A DNA stretch of 64,000 bases from Sinomicrobium pectinilyticum (GCF_003725735.1 NZ_RJTM01000120.1:16642-80641), one strand, 5' to 3'. Numbered from the stretch's first letter, positions 35,909 through 45,363 are shown. Notes: generated by a model not told the origin, from the letters alone. Translations and numbers: made by a program.

Positions 35909-36829
35909 ATGAAAAAAATTGTATTCGCATTAGCCTTTATTCTGGGCGTAACAGTGGTAAATGCACAAGTCTTAAGTGAGGATTCTTTTAATCAGGGACA
36001 ATATACCGTAAGACCCGACGGATGGATCCGGGCCGGTAATGTCACCTTTTTATTAAACCAGTCCGCATTTTCTAACTGGCTTGCCGGAGGAGAAAACAAC
36101 GTTGCGGGAAACCTGGGGCTCAATTACGATTTTAACTATAAGAAAGGAGACTGGACCTGGGACAATAAAATTATTGCAAGCTACGGGCTTACCAAATTAA
36201 AAGGGCAGGATACCAGGAAAACGGACGATCGTCTCGAATTCAATTCCCTGGTAGGTAAAAAGGCTTCCGGTTACTGGAGTTATTCTTTCTTTGCCAATTT
36301 GAGAACGCAGTTTACAAACGGATATGACTACCCGAACGATGCCGCCGAAGAATTTCAAACTTCTGGCTTCTTTAAACCGGCCTATGTTACTTTCGGTCCC
36401 GGTATGCTTTGGAAAAGAAGCGAAAACCTGAAGGTTAACCTTGCTCCCGTAACTTCAAAAATGACTATCCTGGGAGGAGAAGTATTTACGTACGATAAAG
36501 GCCTGGGAGAGTTCTTATCCAGTGATGATGTGGAGACATTTGGTGTGGACCCGGGTAAAAGCTTACGTTACGAACTCGGATTCTATGTAGAAGGATATTA
36601 CAAGTTCAATCTTATGCAGAATGTATCTGCCGAAAATATCCTGAACCTGTACTCCAACTATCTTGAGGACCCGCAGAATGTGGATATCAACTATACGCTG
36701 AACCTCGTAATGAAAATCAACGATTACCTTTCCACAAATCTTATCTTCCAGACAATATATGACGATAATGCCTATCAGGGATTCCAGATCAGGGAAGTCT
36801 TCGGCCTTGGTGTTAACTTCGGATTCTAG
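35909..36829 (+). CDS. DUF3078 outer-membrane beta-barrel protein
   Basis: A 306-residue exported protein with signal peptide MKKIVFALAFILGVTVVNAQ. The mature part has alternating aromatic/polar strands and ends GLGVNFGF, typical of an outer-membrane barrel. Family DUF3078 is widespread in Bacteroidota and of unknown function. NQSAFSNWLAGGENN near the start is a family hallmark. It is convergent with hflX, with a strong terminator between. Confidence 0.85.
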   Translation: MKKIVFALAFILGVTVVNAQVLSEDSFNQGQYTVRPDGWIRAGNVTFLLNQSAFSNWLAGGENNVAGNLGLNYDFNYKKGDWTWDNKIIASYGLTKLKGQDTRKTDDRLEFNSLVGKKASGYWSYSFFANLRTQFTNGYDYPNDAAEEFQTSGFFKPAYVTFGPGMLWKRSENLKVNLAPVTSKMTILGGEVFTYDKGLGEFLSSDDVETFGVDPGKSLRYELGFYVEGYYKFNLMQNVSAENILNLYSNYLEDPQNVDINYTLNLVMKINDYLSTNLIFQTIYDDNAYQGFQIREVFGLGVNFGF

Positions 36830-36860
36830 GAGATAACTGTTTCCTGAGAAAAGATATCAG

Positions 36861-36906
36861 CAGCGCCTGCCGAAAAAATATTTTCCGGCAGGCGCTGTGC
36901 TTTTTT
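36861..36906. terminator. Terminator between the DUF3078 gene and hflX
   Basis: An 11-bp stem pairs 36861-36871 with 36887-36897, extended by G-C and A-T pairs. A T run follows on the plus strand at 36901-36906. Confidence 0.85.
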
Positions 36907-38116
36907 ACAGTTCATCAATAAATTCCGGGTAGAGAAAATTATTGTGAGGAAAACGTGTAATATGTATTTTCCGGACCTCCTGGTAAACTTTTTTGCGGAA
37001 TTCGTCAAGGTTTTCCTTGTTGAGTGCGGAGATAAACAATGCCTGTCCGTTTGCCCGGTTCATCCATGTCCGCTTCCAGTCATCTATGGTAAAGTGTTTT
37101 TCGGATTTTTCTGTGGCCAGGTCATCCGAATCTATGGTTTCGTGGGTATATTGGTCAATTTTATTGAATACCATAAGAGTAGGCTTGTCTGCAGTATCTA
37201 TTTCCGCCAGTATCTGGTTCACCGAAGCAATGTGTTCCTCGAAGTTCGGATGCGAAATATCCACTACATGGAGCAGAAGATCTGCTTCGCGTACTTCATC
37301 CAGGGTGCTTTTAAAGGATTCCACAAGCTGGGTAGGCAATTTTCGTATAAACCCTACCGTATCACTCAGAAGGAACGGCAGGTTGCCGATAACTACTTTT
37401 CGCACCGTGGTATCCAGTGTGGCAAAGAGCTTGTTTTCGGCGAAAACATCGCTTTTACTGATAACATTCATCAGGGTTGATTTCCCTACGTTGGTATATC
37501 CTACCAGTGCCACCCGGACCAGGGCACCGCGGTTTCCGCGCTGGGTGGCCATTTGTTTGTCTATGGTCTCCAGTTTTTTCTTTAACAGGGCTATCCGGTC
37601 ACGGACAATCCGTCGGTCCGTTTCAATCTCGGTTTCTCCCGGTCCGCGCATACCTATACCCCCACGCTGTCTTTCGAGGTGGGTCCACAGTCCGGTAAGC
37701 CGCGGGAGAAGGTATTCGTACTGTGCCAGCTCTACCTGTGTCCGGGCATAGGAGGTCTGTGCCCGCTGTGCAAAAATATCCAGGATAAGACTGGTACGGT
37801 CCAGAATCTTGGACCGGAGGATTTTCTCTATGTTTTTTTGCTGGGCCGGGGAAAGTTCGTCATCAAAGATCACGGTCCCGATTTCATGTTCTTCCACATA
37901 TGCTGCCACCTCGTCCATTTTCCCGCTTCCGATAAAGGTCTTGGGGTTAGGGATATCTATTTTTTGCGTAAAGCGTTTTACTACTTCCCCGCCGGCCGTA
38001 TATGTGAGAAATTCCAGTTCGTCCAGGTATTCGTTAGACTTTTCTTCATCCTGCTCCCGGTTTATCACACCGATGAGCACTACTTTTTCATAATCTAAGA
38101 TCTTTTTTTCTAGCAT
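36905..38116 (-). CDS. hflX: Ribosome-associated GTPase HflX
   Basis: A 403-residue GTPase that splits and rescues stalled ribosomes. The N-terminal HflX domain has the glycine-rich FIGSGKMDEV and the LERQRGGIGMRGPGETEIE motif (about 147-166). The G domain carries GYTNVGKS (206-213), DTVGF (252-256) and NKID (318-321). It is divergent from an endonuclease/exonuclease/phosphatase gene. Confidence 0.95.
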   Translation of the reverse strand: MLEKKILDYEKVVLIGVINREQDEEKSNEYLDELEFLTYTAGGEVVKRFTQKIDIPNPKTFIGSGKMDEVAAYVEEHEIGTVIFDDELSPAQQKNIEKILRSKILDRTSLILDIFAQRAQTSYARTQVELAQYEYLLPRLTGLWTHLERQRGGIGMRGPGETEIETDRRIVRDRIALLKKKLETIDKQMATQRGNRGALVRVALVGYTNVGKSTLMNVISKSDVFAENKLFATLDTTVRKVVIGNLPFLLSDTVGFIRKLPTQLVESFKSTLDEVREADLLLHVVDISHPNFEEHIASVNQILAEIDTADKPTLMVFNKIDQYTHETIDSDDLATEKSEKHFTIDDWKRTWMNRANGQALFISALNKENLDEFRKKVYQEVRKIHITRFPHNNFLYPEFIDEL

Positions 38117-38234
38117 AAAATATTACAGGTTCAACGATAAAGTACGGGTCATTTCCTTTTCCATGACCACCCCGCTTTTTTTGCAACTATAATCTCCCAG
38201 TAACAAAATGTATATGTGGGGGTTAAATAAAATA

Positions 38235-38260
38235 CAAAGGTACATAATTCCGTACTTTTG
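38235..38260. promoter_or_regulatory. Divergent -7 elements between hflX and the EEP-family gene
   Basis: TACCTTTG on the minus strand (38235-38242) points to hflX. TACTTTTG on the plus strand (38253-38260) points to the EEP gene, which would have a leader of about 140 bases. Nothing else is evident in 38117-38403. Confidence 0.45.
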
Positions 38261-38403
38261 AAAAGATTTTTATTTGCAGAGATACCGCGGGAAACAGAGA
38301 TGTGTTTCCGGATCATCGCGCTTTTCTGCCCGCCGCAGGCAAAATAATTTCTTCACCTGCCCGGTAATTACTATTTTTAGTCTTGCAAAAGGACCTTCAT
38401 TTT

Positions 38404-39369
38404 ATGTTTTTTAAGAAAAAACCTTCTCCGGAACTGTATACCATCGGGTTTTATAATGTGGAAAATCTTTTTGACGTGCATAATGATCCGGCTACCCTGG
38501 ATGATGATTACACGTCCGACGGGGTTTTACACTGGACGAAGAAGCGATACGGGAAAAAGCTCTATAAACTGGGAAGAGCCATAGCCAATATCGGTTATGA
38601 TACCAGCGGAATGGCACCTGTGCTGGTAGGGCTCGCCGAAGTGGAAAACCGTGAGGTAGTCCGGGAACTTCTCGGATCACGCCCTTTAAAAGATAAAGGT
38701 TACGAACTTATTCATAATGACTCTCCCGACGAAAGGGGGATAGATACCGCGCTCATCTACAGAAGCAGGTATTTCCGGGTACTTGCCTCGGAGACTATAC
38801 CGTTGCTTATAGACAATGTTAACGGTGAACGCGATTATACAAGAGATATATTGCATGTTACCGGCGTGTTGAACGGACAACATATTCATGTATTGGTAAA
38901 CCACTGGCCTTCCCGCAGGGAGGGGGGAGAAGAGACGGTTTATAAACGCGTGGCTGCGGCACAGCTCATCCAGGAGACCATGGAAAGGGTAAGAAAGGAA
39001 GAAAGCTCCCCGGTATTTATCATCATGGGAGATTTCAATGACGACCCGTTTTCCGAAAGTATCCGGGAGTATTTGCTGTCCCCGGATTTGTACAATCCGA
39101 TGGAAAAATTACTTTCTTATGACAGCGGCAGTGCCAATTACAATTTTAAATGGAACCTGTTTGATCAGATATTGTTCTCCCGCGATTTTTTCACGGAAGA
39201 AAAGGGAACACATAGTTTTGTGAAAGCAGGTATTTTCAACAAACGCTTTTTAGCGGAATGGACAGGCAGGTTCAAAGACACTCCCTTTCGTACCTACGCC
39301 GGCCGAAGGTACCTGGGCGGATACAGTGATCATTTCCCGGTGTATATCCAGTTAAGACTAAACATGTAG
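38404..39369 (+). CDS. Endonuclease/exonuclease/phosphatase-family hydrolase
   Basis: A 321-residue protein of the EEP fold (DNase I-like). Motifs in order are YNVENLFD, GLAEVENREV, the catalytic-site NHWPSR, MGDFNDDP and the C-terminal SDHFPVY. There is no clear signal peptide. The substrate could be DNA, RNA or a phosphoester. The start is set at the ATG at 38404; a TTG 21 bp upstream is less likely. The last 12 bp overlap the convergent exonuclease gene. Confidence 0.85.
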   Translation: MFFKKKPSPELYTIGFYNVENLFDVHNDPATLDDDYTSDGVLHWTKKRYGKKLYKLGRAIANIGYDTSGMAPVLVGLAEVENREVVRELLGSRPLKDKGYELIHNDSPDERGIDTALIYRSRYFRVLASETIPLLIDNVNGERDYTRDILHVTGVLNGQHIHVLVNHWPSRREGGEETVYKRVAAAQLIQETMERVRKEESSPVFIIMGDFNDDPFSESIREYLLSPDLYNPMEKLLSYDSGSANYNFKWNLFDQILFSRDFFTEEKGTHSFVKAGIFNKRFLAEWTGRFKDTPFRTYAGRRYLGGYSDHFPVYIQLRLNM

Positions 39370-40071
39370 AATAGCATCGTCGGATAAGATATCCTCACCG
39401 CGAAACCTGAGGAATACCTGCGCAGTGGCCACAACATCCTTTTCACAATAAGTAACGATCCGGTCCAGATCTTTTTCATTGTAAAATACATCCCTTACCT
39501 GGCTGCCGTCTATATCGTCTTTTGGCGAGGGTACTCTGAGAATGCTGGTAAGCAGTTTCAGGGAGGTGTAATGCTTGTAATCCCCGAACTTCCAGAGTTC
39601 CATAGTGTCCAAGTGAGGTACCTCCCACGGTTTTTTACCGAAGAGATTCAGTTTAAGCGGAATATTTATATTGTGAATAATCATCCGGCGGGCTATATAG
39701 GGAAAGTCGAACTCCTTGCCATTGTGGGCACACAGGAGGTGGTATGGCTGACTGAAATGGCCTTCGAGCAGGTTCCTGAATTCGATGAGAAGTTGTTTCT
39801 CTTCCCCGTGAAAAGATGTCGTGCGAAATTGTCTCTCGTTGTTCCTGGACGAAAAATAACCTACGGATATACAGACTATTTTTCCGAATTCCGCCCATAT
39901 TCCCGCCCGGTCATAAAATTCTTCAGGGGTGTATTCGTCCCTGCGCTGGTATTCGGTTTTTTGTCTCCAGAGTTCCTGCAGTCCTTCCGAAAGATTATTG
40001 AAATCTTCTTCTTCCGGAACGGTTTCTATATCGAGGAACAGTATATTATCTAAAGGGATTTTGTGCAACAT
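39358..40071 (-). CDS. 3'-5' exonuclease, PolB-exonuclease/RNase H-like
   Basis: A 237-residue DEDD-type exonuclease. ExoI is LFLDIETVP (D14, E16), ExoII is in AHNGKEFDFPYIARR, and ExoIII ends in YCEKDVVATAQ. The order matches the stand-alone relatives of the DNA polymerase B exonuclease domain. It starts 1 bp after the serine hydrolase stop and its 3' end overlaps the convergent EEP gene. Confidence 0.85.
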   Translation of the reverse strand: MLHKIPLDNILFLDIETVPEEEDFNNLSEGLQELWRQKTEYQRRDEYTPEEFYDRAGIWAEFGKIVCISVGYFSSRNNERQFRTTSFHGEEKQLLIEFRNLLEGHFSQPYHLLCAHNGKEFDFPYIARRMIIHNINIPLKLNLFGKKPWEVPHLDTMELWKFGDYKHYTSLKLLTSILRVPSPKDDIDGSQVRDVFYNEKDLDRIVTYCEKDVVATAQVFLRFRGEDILSDDAILHV

Positions 40072-40072
40072 A

Positions 40073-41227
40073 TTATTCCTGGTTTAGCATGGTATAGGCT
40101 TCTTCAATATATGTATAAAAATCGCCGCTGTGGGGATCATCGTCGGTTTGCTTTTCTCTTCGGTGTCCCAGGCGTACCAGGATAAGATCGTCTTCCGGGA
40201 CTACAATGACGTATTGTCCAAGGTGCCCGCGCATATAGAATATTTGCCTGTTCCTGTAATTGCTAAGCCAGAAGCCATAACCATATTGGGGAGAATCCGG
40301 AAATCGCGGGCTTACGGACCTGGCTATGAAAGAAGAATCGAGCAGTTGTTTTCCATTCCATTGCCCGTGATCTTTATAAAGTTTTCCGAAGCGTGCAAAA
40401 TCACGGGCATTGCTTGCTATACAGCAATATGCTTTTTCCAGGCCGTCTTTTTCACTGTCCAGTTGCCACAAGGCATCGCTTTCCGCTCCCATGGGTATCC
40501 AGAATTTTTCCGACAGATAATCGGAGATCGTCTGCCCGGTAGCGTTTTCCAGTATCATGGCCAGAAGAGCGGTGTTCCCGCTAAGGTATTTATAGGACCG
40601 GCCTGGCTCTTCCGAAACTTTCAGCCCGAGGATAATATCCCGCAGGTTCTCGTCAAAATAAGCCCTGGTGGTAACGGAGAACGGGCTGTAATAAGACTCA
40701 TCCCAATTGAGCCCGCTTGACATGGAAGAGAGGTCGCCTACGGTCATATGTGCGGCCATACCATCCGAAAATTCGGAAAAGAAATCGCTTACCGGCTGGT
40801 CTAGCTCTTTTATCTTACCTTCCATAATAGCCTTTCCCAGTAAAGCAGATACGATACTTTTGGCCATGGAGAAAGAATTGCTCCTGGAATCTTTATTGTA
40901 GTCTTCATAGTATTTTTCATACCACAAACTGTCATTTTTAATGATAAGAAAGGCTACAGTGCCCAGTTCCTTATGGGTAGCCTCCAGTTTTTCGGTAGCC
41001 ACGGTTTTATTATAATCCGTATGTATGGGCCAGGGTTGCGGGGTTGCACCTTTTATCACCCGGTTATCAAAAGCGGTGTAGTCTTCCAGGTAGGCGGTGG
41101 TATGGCCAGTGCCATAAGTGACAGCTACAGCTTTAATGAGATAGTCATATCCGAACAGGTACAGGGAAGCTATGAGTACTATCAGCAGAATAAGGAGCCA
41201 CTTGAAAAAAAGTTTCAGGAATTTCAT
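40073..41227 (-). CDS. Membrane-anchored serine hydrolase, class C beta-lactamase/DD-peptidase family
   Basis: A 384-residue protein with one N-terminal membrane segment (about 8-25) and an external beta-lactamase-like domain. The nucleophile motif is SMAK (S120, K123), followed by YLSGNTALL as the second motif and RGHLGQYVIVVP near the KTG position. Enzymes of this group cut peptides, esters or peptidoglycan; penicillin resistance should not be assumed. The ATG at 41227 is chosen over a GTG 9 bp upstream. It is part of a four-gene string from the CNNM gene to the exonuclease. Confidence 0.85.
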   Translation of the reverse strand: MKFLKLFFKWLLILLIVLIASLYLFGYDYLIKAVAVTYGTGHTTAYLEDYTAFDNRVIKGATPQPWPIHTDYNKTVATEKLEATHKELGTVAFLIIKNDSLWYEKYYEDYNKDSRSNSFSMAKSIVSALLGKAIMEGKIKELDQPVSDFFSEFSDGMAAHMTVGDLSSMSSGLNWDESYYSPFSVTTRAYFDENLRDIILGLKVSEEPGRSYKYLSGNTALLAMILENATGQTISDYLSEKFWIPMGAESDALWQLDSEKDGLEKAYCCIASNARDFARFGKLYKDHGQWNGKQLLDSSFIARSVSPRFPDSPQYGYGFWLSNYRNRQIFYMRGHLGQYVIVVPEDDLILVRLGHRREKQTDDDPHSGDFYTYIEEAYTMLNQE

Positions 41228-41292
41228 GAAAAGCACAGGTTTAACAAATTTAAATATAATAAATTATCGGTGGAAACCCGGTAGTTTCACTT

Positions 41293-41775
41293 TCAGAACA
41301 GCGATTGTTGTGTATACGGGCTTTCGTGTTCGAGCAACCATTTCTTTCGCCACAGGCCTCCTGCATAACCGGTAAGGGAGCCGTCATTGCCGATGACCCG
41401 GTGACAAGGGACGATGATCCACAAAGGGTTTCTGGCATTGGCCCCGGCTACCGCACGAATGGCTTTAACATCACCAAGTTTTTTGGAGAGTTCCAGGTAG
41501 GACATGGTTTTGGAAAATGGTATTTTCAGGAGTTCGTCCCATACCCTTTTTTGAAAATCCGATCCTTCCGGGTTTAGTTTCAGGTCAAATTCGCGGCGCT
41601 CTCCCGCAAAATATTCCCTGAGCTGGTAGACACAGTCCTCCAGTTCTTCCGGAATGACCTCATCGTATTTTATATCTTCGGTATCGGTATTAAGGACGGA
41701 TACAGCAGAAATTCCATTTTCGTCCCCGGTTATTTTTGCAGGGCCAAGAGGTGTTTTGAGGTATACTGTTTTCAT
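41293..41775 (-). CDS. ogt: Methylated-DNA-protein-cysteine methyltransferase
   Basis: A 160-residue suicide enzyme that repairs O6-alkylguanine. The acceptor is C124 in the invariant PCHRVIG. The DNA-binding helix (SYLELSKKLGDVKAIRAVA) and the N-terminal ribonuclease-like domain are complete. Its ATG overlaps the stop of the upstream CNNM gene by 4 bp, so translation is probably coupled. Confidence 0.95.
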   Translation of the reverse strand: MKTVYLKTPLGPAKITGDENGISAVSVLNTDTEDIKYDEVIPEELEDCVYQLREYFAGERREFDLKLNPEGSDFQKRVWDELLKIPFSKTMSYLELSKKLGDVKAIRAVAGANARNPLWIIVPCHRVIGNDGSLTGYAGGLWRKKWLLEHESPYTQQSLF

Positions 41776-42848
41776 AATTCTTCTTCGGTATCATCAATAA
41801 TGCCCAGTCTTTTGGCCCTGAGTTGCCAGTTTCGCCTGGCAAGAAGCTGAAGGTCTTCGACATTATCGCTTTCATCCACGATTTCCAGCCCCAGGAGGGT
41901 TTCTATGACATCTTCCATGGTAACCAACCCGCTTACGGAACCATATTCATCAACAATGAGGGCAATATGTTCTTTCTGGAGGATAAAGCTTTCGAACAGG
42001 TTGGGTATGGGCAAGCTTCTCTGGATAACCAGGATATTGCGTCGGATATCTGCGAGTTTAAGCTGGCCGTTACCATTAATGATCTCCTCCATAACTTCAT
42101 CCTTGAGGATAAACCCTGTAATGTTATCGGGGTTGTCCTTATAGATAGGGATCCTGGAGAAACGCAGTTTCGGGTTATTTTTAAAAAAAGCATCTATGGT
42201 CAGGTCTTCGGAGGCTGTTTTAATAACCGTCCGGGGCGACATAATGTCCTTGGCATATACTTCGTTGAACTGCAGAAGGTTTTTAATGATCTTGCTTTCT
42301 CCCTGTTCAAAGACCCCTTCCCGCTCTGCTATATCTGCCATGGCCGAAAAATCTTCCCTGCTGAAAACCGATTCGTGGGCCTGTTTGCCCCCGATAAGCC
42401 GGGTTGCAAGGCGTAAGACCCATAAGAGCCCTGTGTATTGTAAAGGAAATATGATGAGGTTTAGTGCTTTTGAAGTAAAGTTGGCAAGCTGTTTCCAGAA
42501 AGTGGCACCGATGGTTTTCGGGATGATTTCAGACACTATGAGAATAAGTGCTGTCATAACTGCCGAAACAATACCCACGGCATTATTCCCGCTGCCGAAT
42601 GTTTTTTCCGCCTGTACCCCTACCAATATCGCCCCTACGGTATGTGCCACCGTATTGAATGTGAGAATGGCTATCAATGGTTTGTCCACATCTTTCTTTA
42701 ATGTCTCCAGATTGCTGGCGTAACTCTTACCTTCCTGCTTTTTCAGGTTTATGAAGGTCGGGGTTATACTTAACAAAACGGCTTCCAGAACAGAGCATAA
42801 AAAAGAGAAGAGTATGGAGATAACAGCATATAGGATTAGTAAAGGCAT
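41772..42848 (-). CDS. CNNM/CorC-type membrane protein with CBS pair
   Basis: A 358-residue paralogue of GldE. A DUF21 domain (about 1-180, FLCSVLEAVLLSITPTF) is followed by a CBS pair (about 200-320, DIMSPRTVI, EHIALIVDEYGSVSGLVTMEDVIETLLG). Unlike GldE it has no CorC_HlyC domain at the C-terminus and ends soon after the second CBS. Relatives affect Mg2+ or other ion balance. Direct transport has been debated. Confidence 0.85.
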   Translation of the reverse strand: MPLLILYAVISILFSFLCSVLEAVLLSITPTFINLKKQEGKSYASNLETLKKDVDKPLIAILTFNTVAHTVGAILVGVQAEKTFGSGNNAVGIVSAVMTALILIVSEIIPKTIGATFWKQLANFTSKALNLIIFPLQYTGLLWVLRLATRLIGGKQAHESVFSREDFSAMADIAEREGVFEQGESKIIKNLLQFNEVYAKDIMSPRTVIKTASEDLTIDAFFKNNPKLRFSRIPIYKDNPDNITGFILKDEVMEEIINGNGQLKLADIRRNILVIQRSLPIPNLFESFILQKEHIALIVDEYGSVSGLVTMEDVIETLLGLEIVDESDNVEDLQLLARRNWQLRAKRLGIIDDTEEEL

Positions 42849-42932
42849 CGCAATTATATATTTATATACGCTAATTTAGGAAATAAAAACCTAAAGCAGG
42901 TGGTTATAAAGAAGATATGAGTAGTGGAAAGG

Positions 42933-42966
42933 AAAAGGCCACGTGGAAACAGCTGCGCGGCCTTTT
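42933..42966 (-). terminator. Terminator of the small membrane protein gene
   Basis: AAAAGGCC (42933-42940) pairs with GGCCTTTT (42959-42966), with a partly paired loop. It starts next to the stop codon of the minus-strand gene at 42970. Confidence 0.65.
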
Positions 42967-42969
42967 TTC

Positions 42970-43443
42970 TTAGTGGAGAGCCTCTGTGTTGAGGTACCTG
43001 GTAAAACGGTCGGCCTCATACAGTATGGCTTCCGCTTCAAGAGGATTTTCGTAGGAATCATCGAATAAGGAAATCACATGAGGACTTCCTTGTCCCTTTG
43101 GGGTAAAAACCATGGAGACCTTTTGTAGAACAACTTTGGAACTTTCACCGTTATTCCAGGATCTTTGTATACTGCAGGTATCAAAATCTTCCAGGTCCAT
43201 CACACTGAAATTATCTTGCTTTTTATGATAGTTCAGCAGTTTTTTCCCCTCGATGTCCGATACGAAGATATGATTGGCTATGCTGATGGTATTCGTTTTT
43301 TTGATAGCATTGTCCGAACATATTTTCGTAACACGATTATTCAGTTTTTTCTTTTTTGCATTTTCTTTGGCCAGAATGTACACAATAGGGGCCAGAAAGA
43401 TAAACAGGAATGCGATTCCCATTTCCAGAGATATAATATCCAT
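42970..43443 (-). CDS. Uncharacterised single-span membrane protein
   Basis: 157 residues. One N-terminal hydrophobic helix (about 8-25, IAFLFIFLAPIVYILAK) is followed by a highly basic AKKKKLNNR and a soluble domain. The domain contains ISIANHIFVSDIEGKKLLNY and KVSMVFTPKG. I recognise no family. Good codon structure, an ATG start and its own terminator support a real gene. The basic flank suggests the soluble part is cytoplasmic. Confidence 0.6.
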   Translation of the reverse strand: MDIISLEMGIAFLFIFLAPIVYILAKENAKKKKLNNRVTKICSDNAIKKTNTISIANHIFVSDIEGKKLLNYHKKQDNFSVMDLEDFDTCSIQRSWNNGESSKVVLQKVSMVFTPKGQGSPHVISLFDDSYENPLEAEAILYEADRFTRYLNTEALH

Positions 43444-43542
43444 TTTTTATTTTTTTGATTAACAATAAGCTACGGCCATACGGGCCGGATGATGCAGTGT
43501 TGCATCCGGAGGTATTGTCCGTTCAGAAAAGGAAGTTGTAAA

Positions 43543-43908
43543 TCAATAAAAGAAGTGGAACGGGAATATGAGCTGTTTTATGTGATGTTTGAGATCCGCA
43601 GTTTCGGTAAGACCTGAGGATTTCACAGGCATATCGGGCTCTCCCGGTAATGTGTGGTGCAATAGTTCCGGCACCGGAAGCCCGGAAGGCAGGAGTTTTA
43701 TTTTTCCGGAAAAAAAGGTACGTGAAGATTCTTCTTCACTGATGATACCCGCAAAAGCAGAAGCTTTCGCAATACTCAACGAAGTGCGGTCTTTCGTGCT
43801 GTTTGATACGAGCTTTACCTGGGTTCCCGGAAAAGGCGCCAAAACAGAGGCCAGCCATAACAAAACGAAAGATAAGGCTATGTATATCTTATACCTTTGC
43901 TTTTCCAC
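43543..43908 (-). CDS. Uncharacterised small secreted or membrane-anchored protein
   Basis: 121 residues from a GTG start, with a hydrophobic N-terminal segment (IYIALSFVLLWLASVLAPF). The rest is polar and ends in HHIKQLIFPFHFFY. No family is recognised. A -7-like TAATTTTG (minus strand, 43913-43920) lies so close to the start that a transcript would be almost leaderless. This raises doubt about the start or the gene. Confidence 0.4.
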   Translation of the reverse strand: MEKQRYKIYIALSFVLLWLASVLAPFPGTQVKLVSNSTKDRTSLSIAKASAFAGIISEEESSRTFFSGKIKLLPSGLPVPELLHHTLPGEPDMPVKSSGLTETADLKHHIKQLIFPFHFFY

Positions 43909-44289
43909 AAGGCAAAATTACTTCAATATGGCATTATGTAAACCAATTTGAAGTTAAAATTTCGGATAATCAGTAAGAAAGAACCTTCTCCGAAGTAAGT
44001 TTTCATTATTTTTTCCTCCTGTTGTTCTGCATAAAAGGCTTTTATGGGGATCAGGTACGGGCCTAAGCCCCTGCGATGTATTGCAGCACTTTAGTAGTGC
44101 GAAAAAATTATGATCGGGTTATTGAATTAGTGAGTTATCGGTTTTATGCATGTTGCCCGACTCACTGAATAACTTCATAACCAATAACTAAAAAAGCAAT
44201 TTCATTGTTTATCAAAACCTTTGCGTCTTTCAGTGGAGTGGTTTGGTATTTTTATTATTTTTATCAGCACTCCGATTTGTATTCGTTTG
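43909..44289. other. Gap upstream of the DUF3667 gene
   Basis: I see no gene here beyond an in-frame extension (from 44221) of the DUF3667 gene, which I reject as a start. The sequence is A/T-rich with a few short direct repeats, and no clear TAnnTTTG with a -33 partner was found. Confidence 0.4.
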
Positions 44290-45354
44290 ATGAAAAATAA
44301 AGAGAAGTTACCGTTTTGTCTCAATTGCGGGACCGCATTGGGAGAAAAGGAAAATTACTGTCCCTCCTGCGGGCAGGAGAACTGGGACCAGAAAGTACCC
44401 TTAAAAGTATTTATAGCAGATTTCTTTTCTACGTATTTTAATTTCGATTCCACCTTTTTTAAAACGGCCCCGGTATTTTTGTTTAAACCCGGAAAGCTTT
44501 CCAATACATATAATGGAGGAAAAAGAAGGGTATATCTCAACCCTATACGCCTGTATCTGGTGATGTCCCTGTTTTATTTTTTTGCGGTAAGCCTTATCAT
44601 TCCCCGTAACCTATTCGACCGTGTAATGGCAGGGGATTATGATTATATGAGTGTGGTGCGGGATAGGGGGATACTGGAGAGGCCGGAAGTGAAGAACGCC
44701 CTGAGCAAACAGGAAAAGGCAGAACTGGATAGCCTGCTGAACCAGGCACAGCTTAAAAACCCCGGTATACTGAGCGGGCTGGATACCCTTACGACCAACC
44801 TCGGGAGTTTCACCAAAGGAAAAATAGGGTGGAGAGCACTCAAACTCCTGGCGCAGGACCCGATGGTATCGGACAGTGCTTTCGGGCGGGCTGTAGACAA
44901 CAGCAGTTTGAATGGGCTTGATTTTGTCAGCCTTGAAGGTAAACGGAATTTTGTGGCTAATTCCAATCTCTTTCTGGTAGGTTTTGCCCGAAACCTTCCG
45001 GTAATGATGTTGTTTTTATTGCCTTTTTTCGCCCTGATGTTAAAGCTCCTTTATATTCGGGGGCCCTGGTACTATGTGGAACACCTTATTCACGGACTTC
45101 ATCTTCACAGTTTTGCATATCTGATATATGGTATAGGGATTGTTATGATACATCTGAAGACGGTAAACGCCGAGTGGGTGTCTGTTATTTCGTTCGTTAT
45201 AGTATCGGCTTATACCTATATTTCGCTGCTCAACGTATACAAACAGGGATGGTTCAAGACCTTTCTGAAGTTTAATGTACTGGGATTCGTGTATTTCTTT
45301 CTTTTTTGGATGGCCTTGTCCTATGAATTGTACCTCTCCCTGCGGTTCCTGTAA
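44290..45354 (+). CDS. DUF3667 zinc-ribbon membrane protein
   Basis: A 354-residue protein. A short zinc ribbon at the N-terminus (C10, C13, C24, C27, in FCLNCG and YCPSCGQ) is followed by a conserved DFFSTYFNFDSTFFKT segment and LFKPGKLSNTYNGGKRRVYLNPIRLY, the DUF3667 signature. There are about five membrane helices, one at about 100 and the rest after 235. Function unknown. The ATG at 44290 starts directly before the ribbon; the upstream in-frame extension would add a spurious hydrophobic leader. Confidence 0.85.
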   Translation: MKNKEKLPFCLNCGTALGEKENYCPSCGQENWDQKVPLKVFIADFFSTYFNFDSTFFKTAPVFLFKPGKLSNTYNGGKRRVYLNPIRLYLVMSLFYFFAVSLIIPRNLFDRVMAGDYDYMSVVRDRGILERPEVKNALSKQEKAELDSLLNQAQLKNPGILSGLDTLTTNLGSFTKGKIGWRALKLLAQDPMVSDSAFGRAVDNSSLNGLDFVSLEGKRNFVANSNLFLVGFARNLPVMMLFLLPFFALMLKLLYIRGPWYYVEHLIHGLHLHSFAYLIYGIGIVMIHLKTVNAEWVSVISFVIVSAYTYISLLNVYKQGWFKTFLKFNVLGFVYFFLFWMALSYELYLSLRFL

Positions 45355-45363
45355 AGAAGAATA

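Noticed and set aside
40073..41227. Calling the serine hydrolase a beta-lactamase resistance gene
   Set aside because: The SxxK motif is shared by peptidases and esterases, and the protein is membrane-anchored. Nothing indicates antibiotic hydrolysis.
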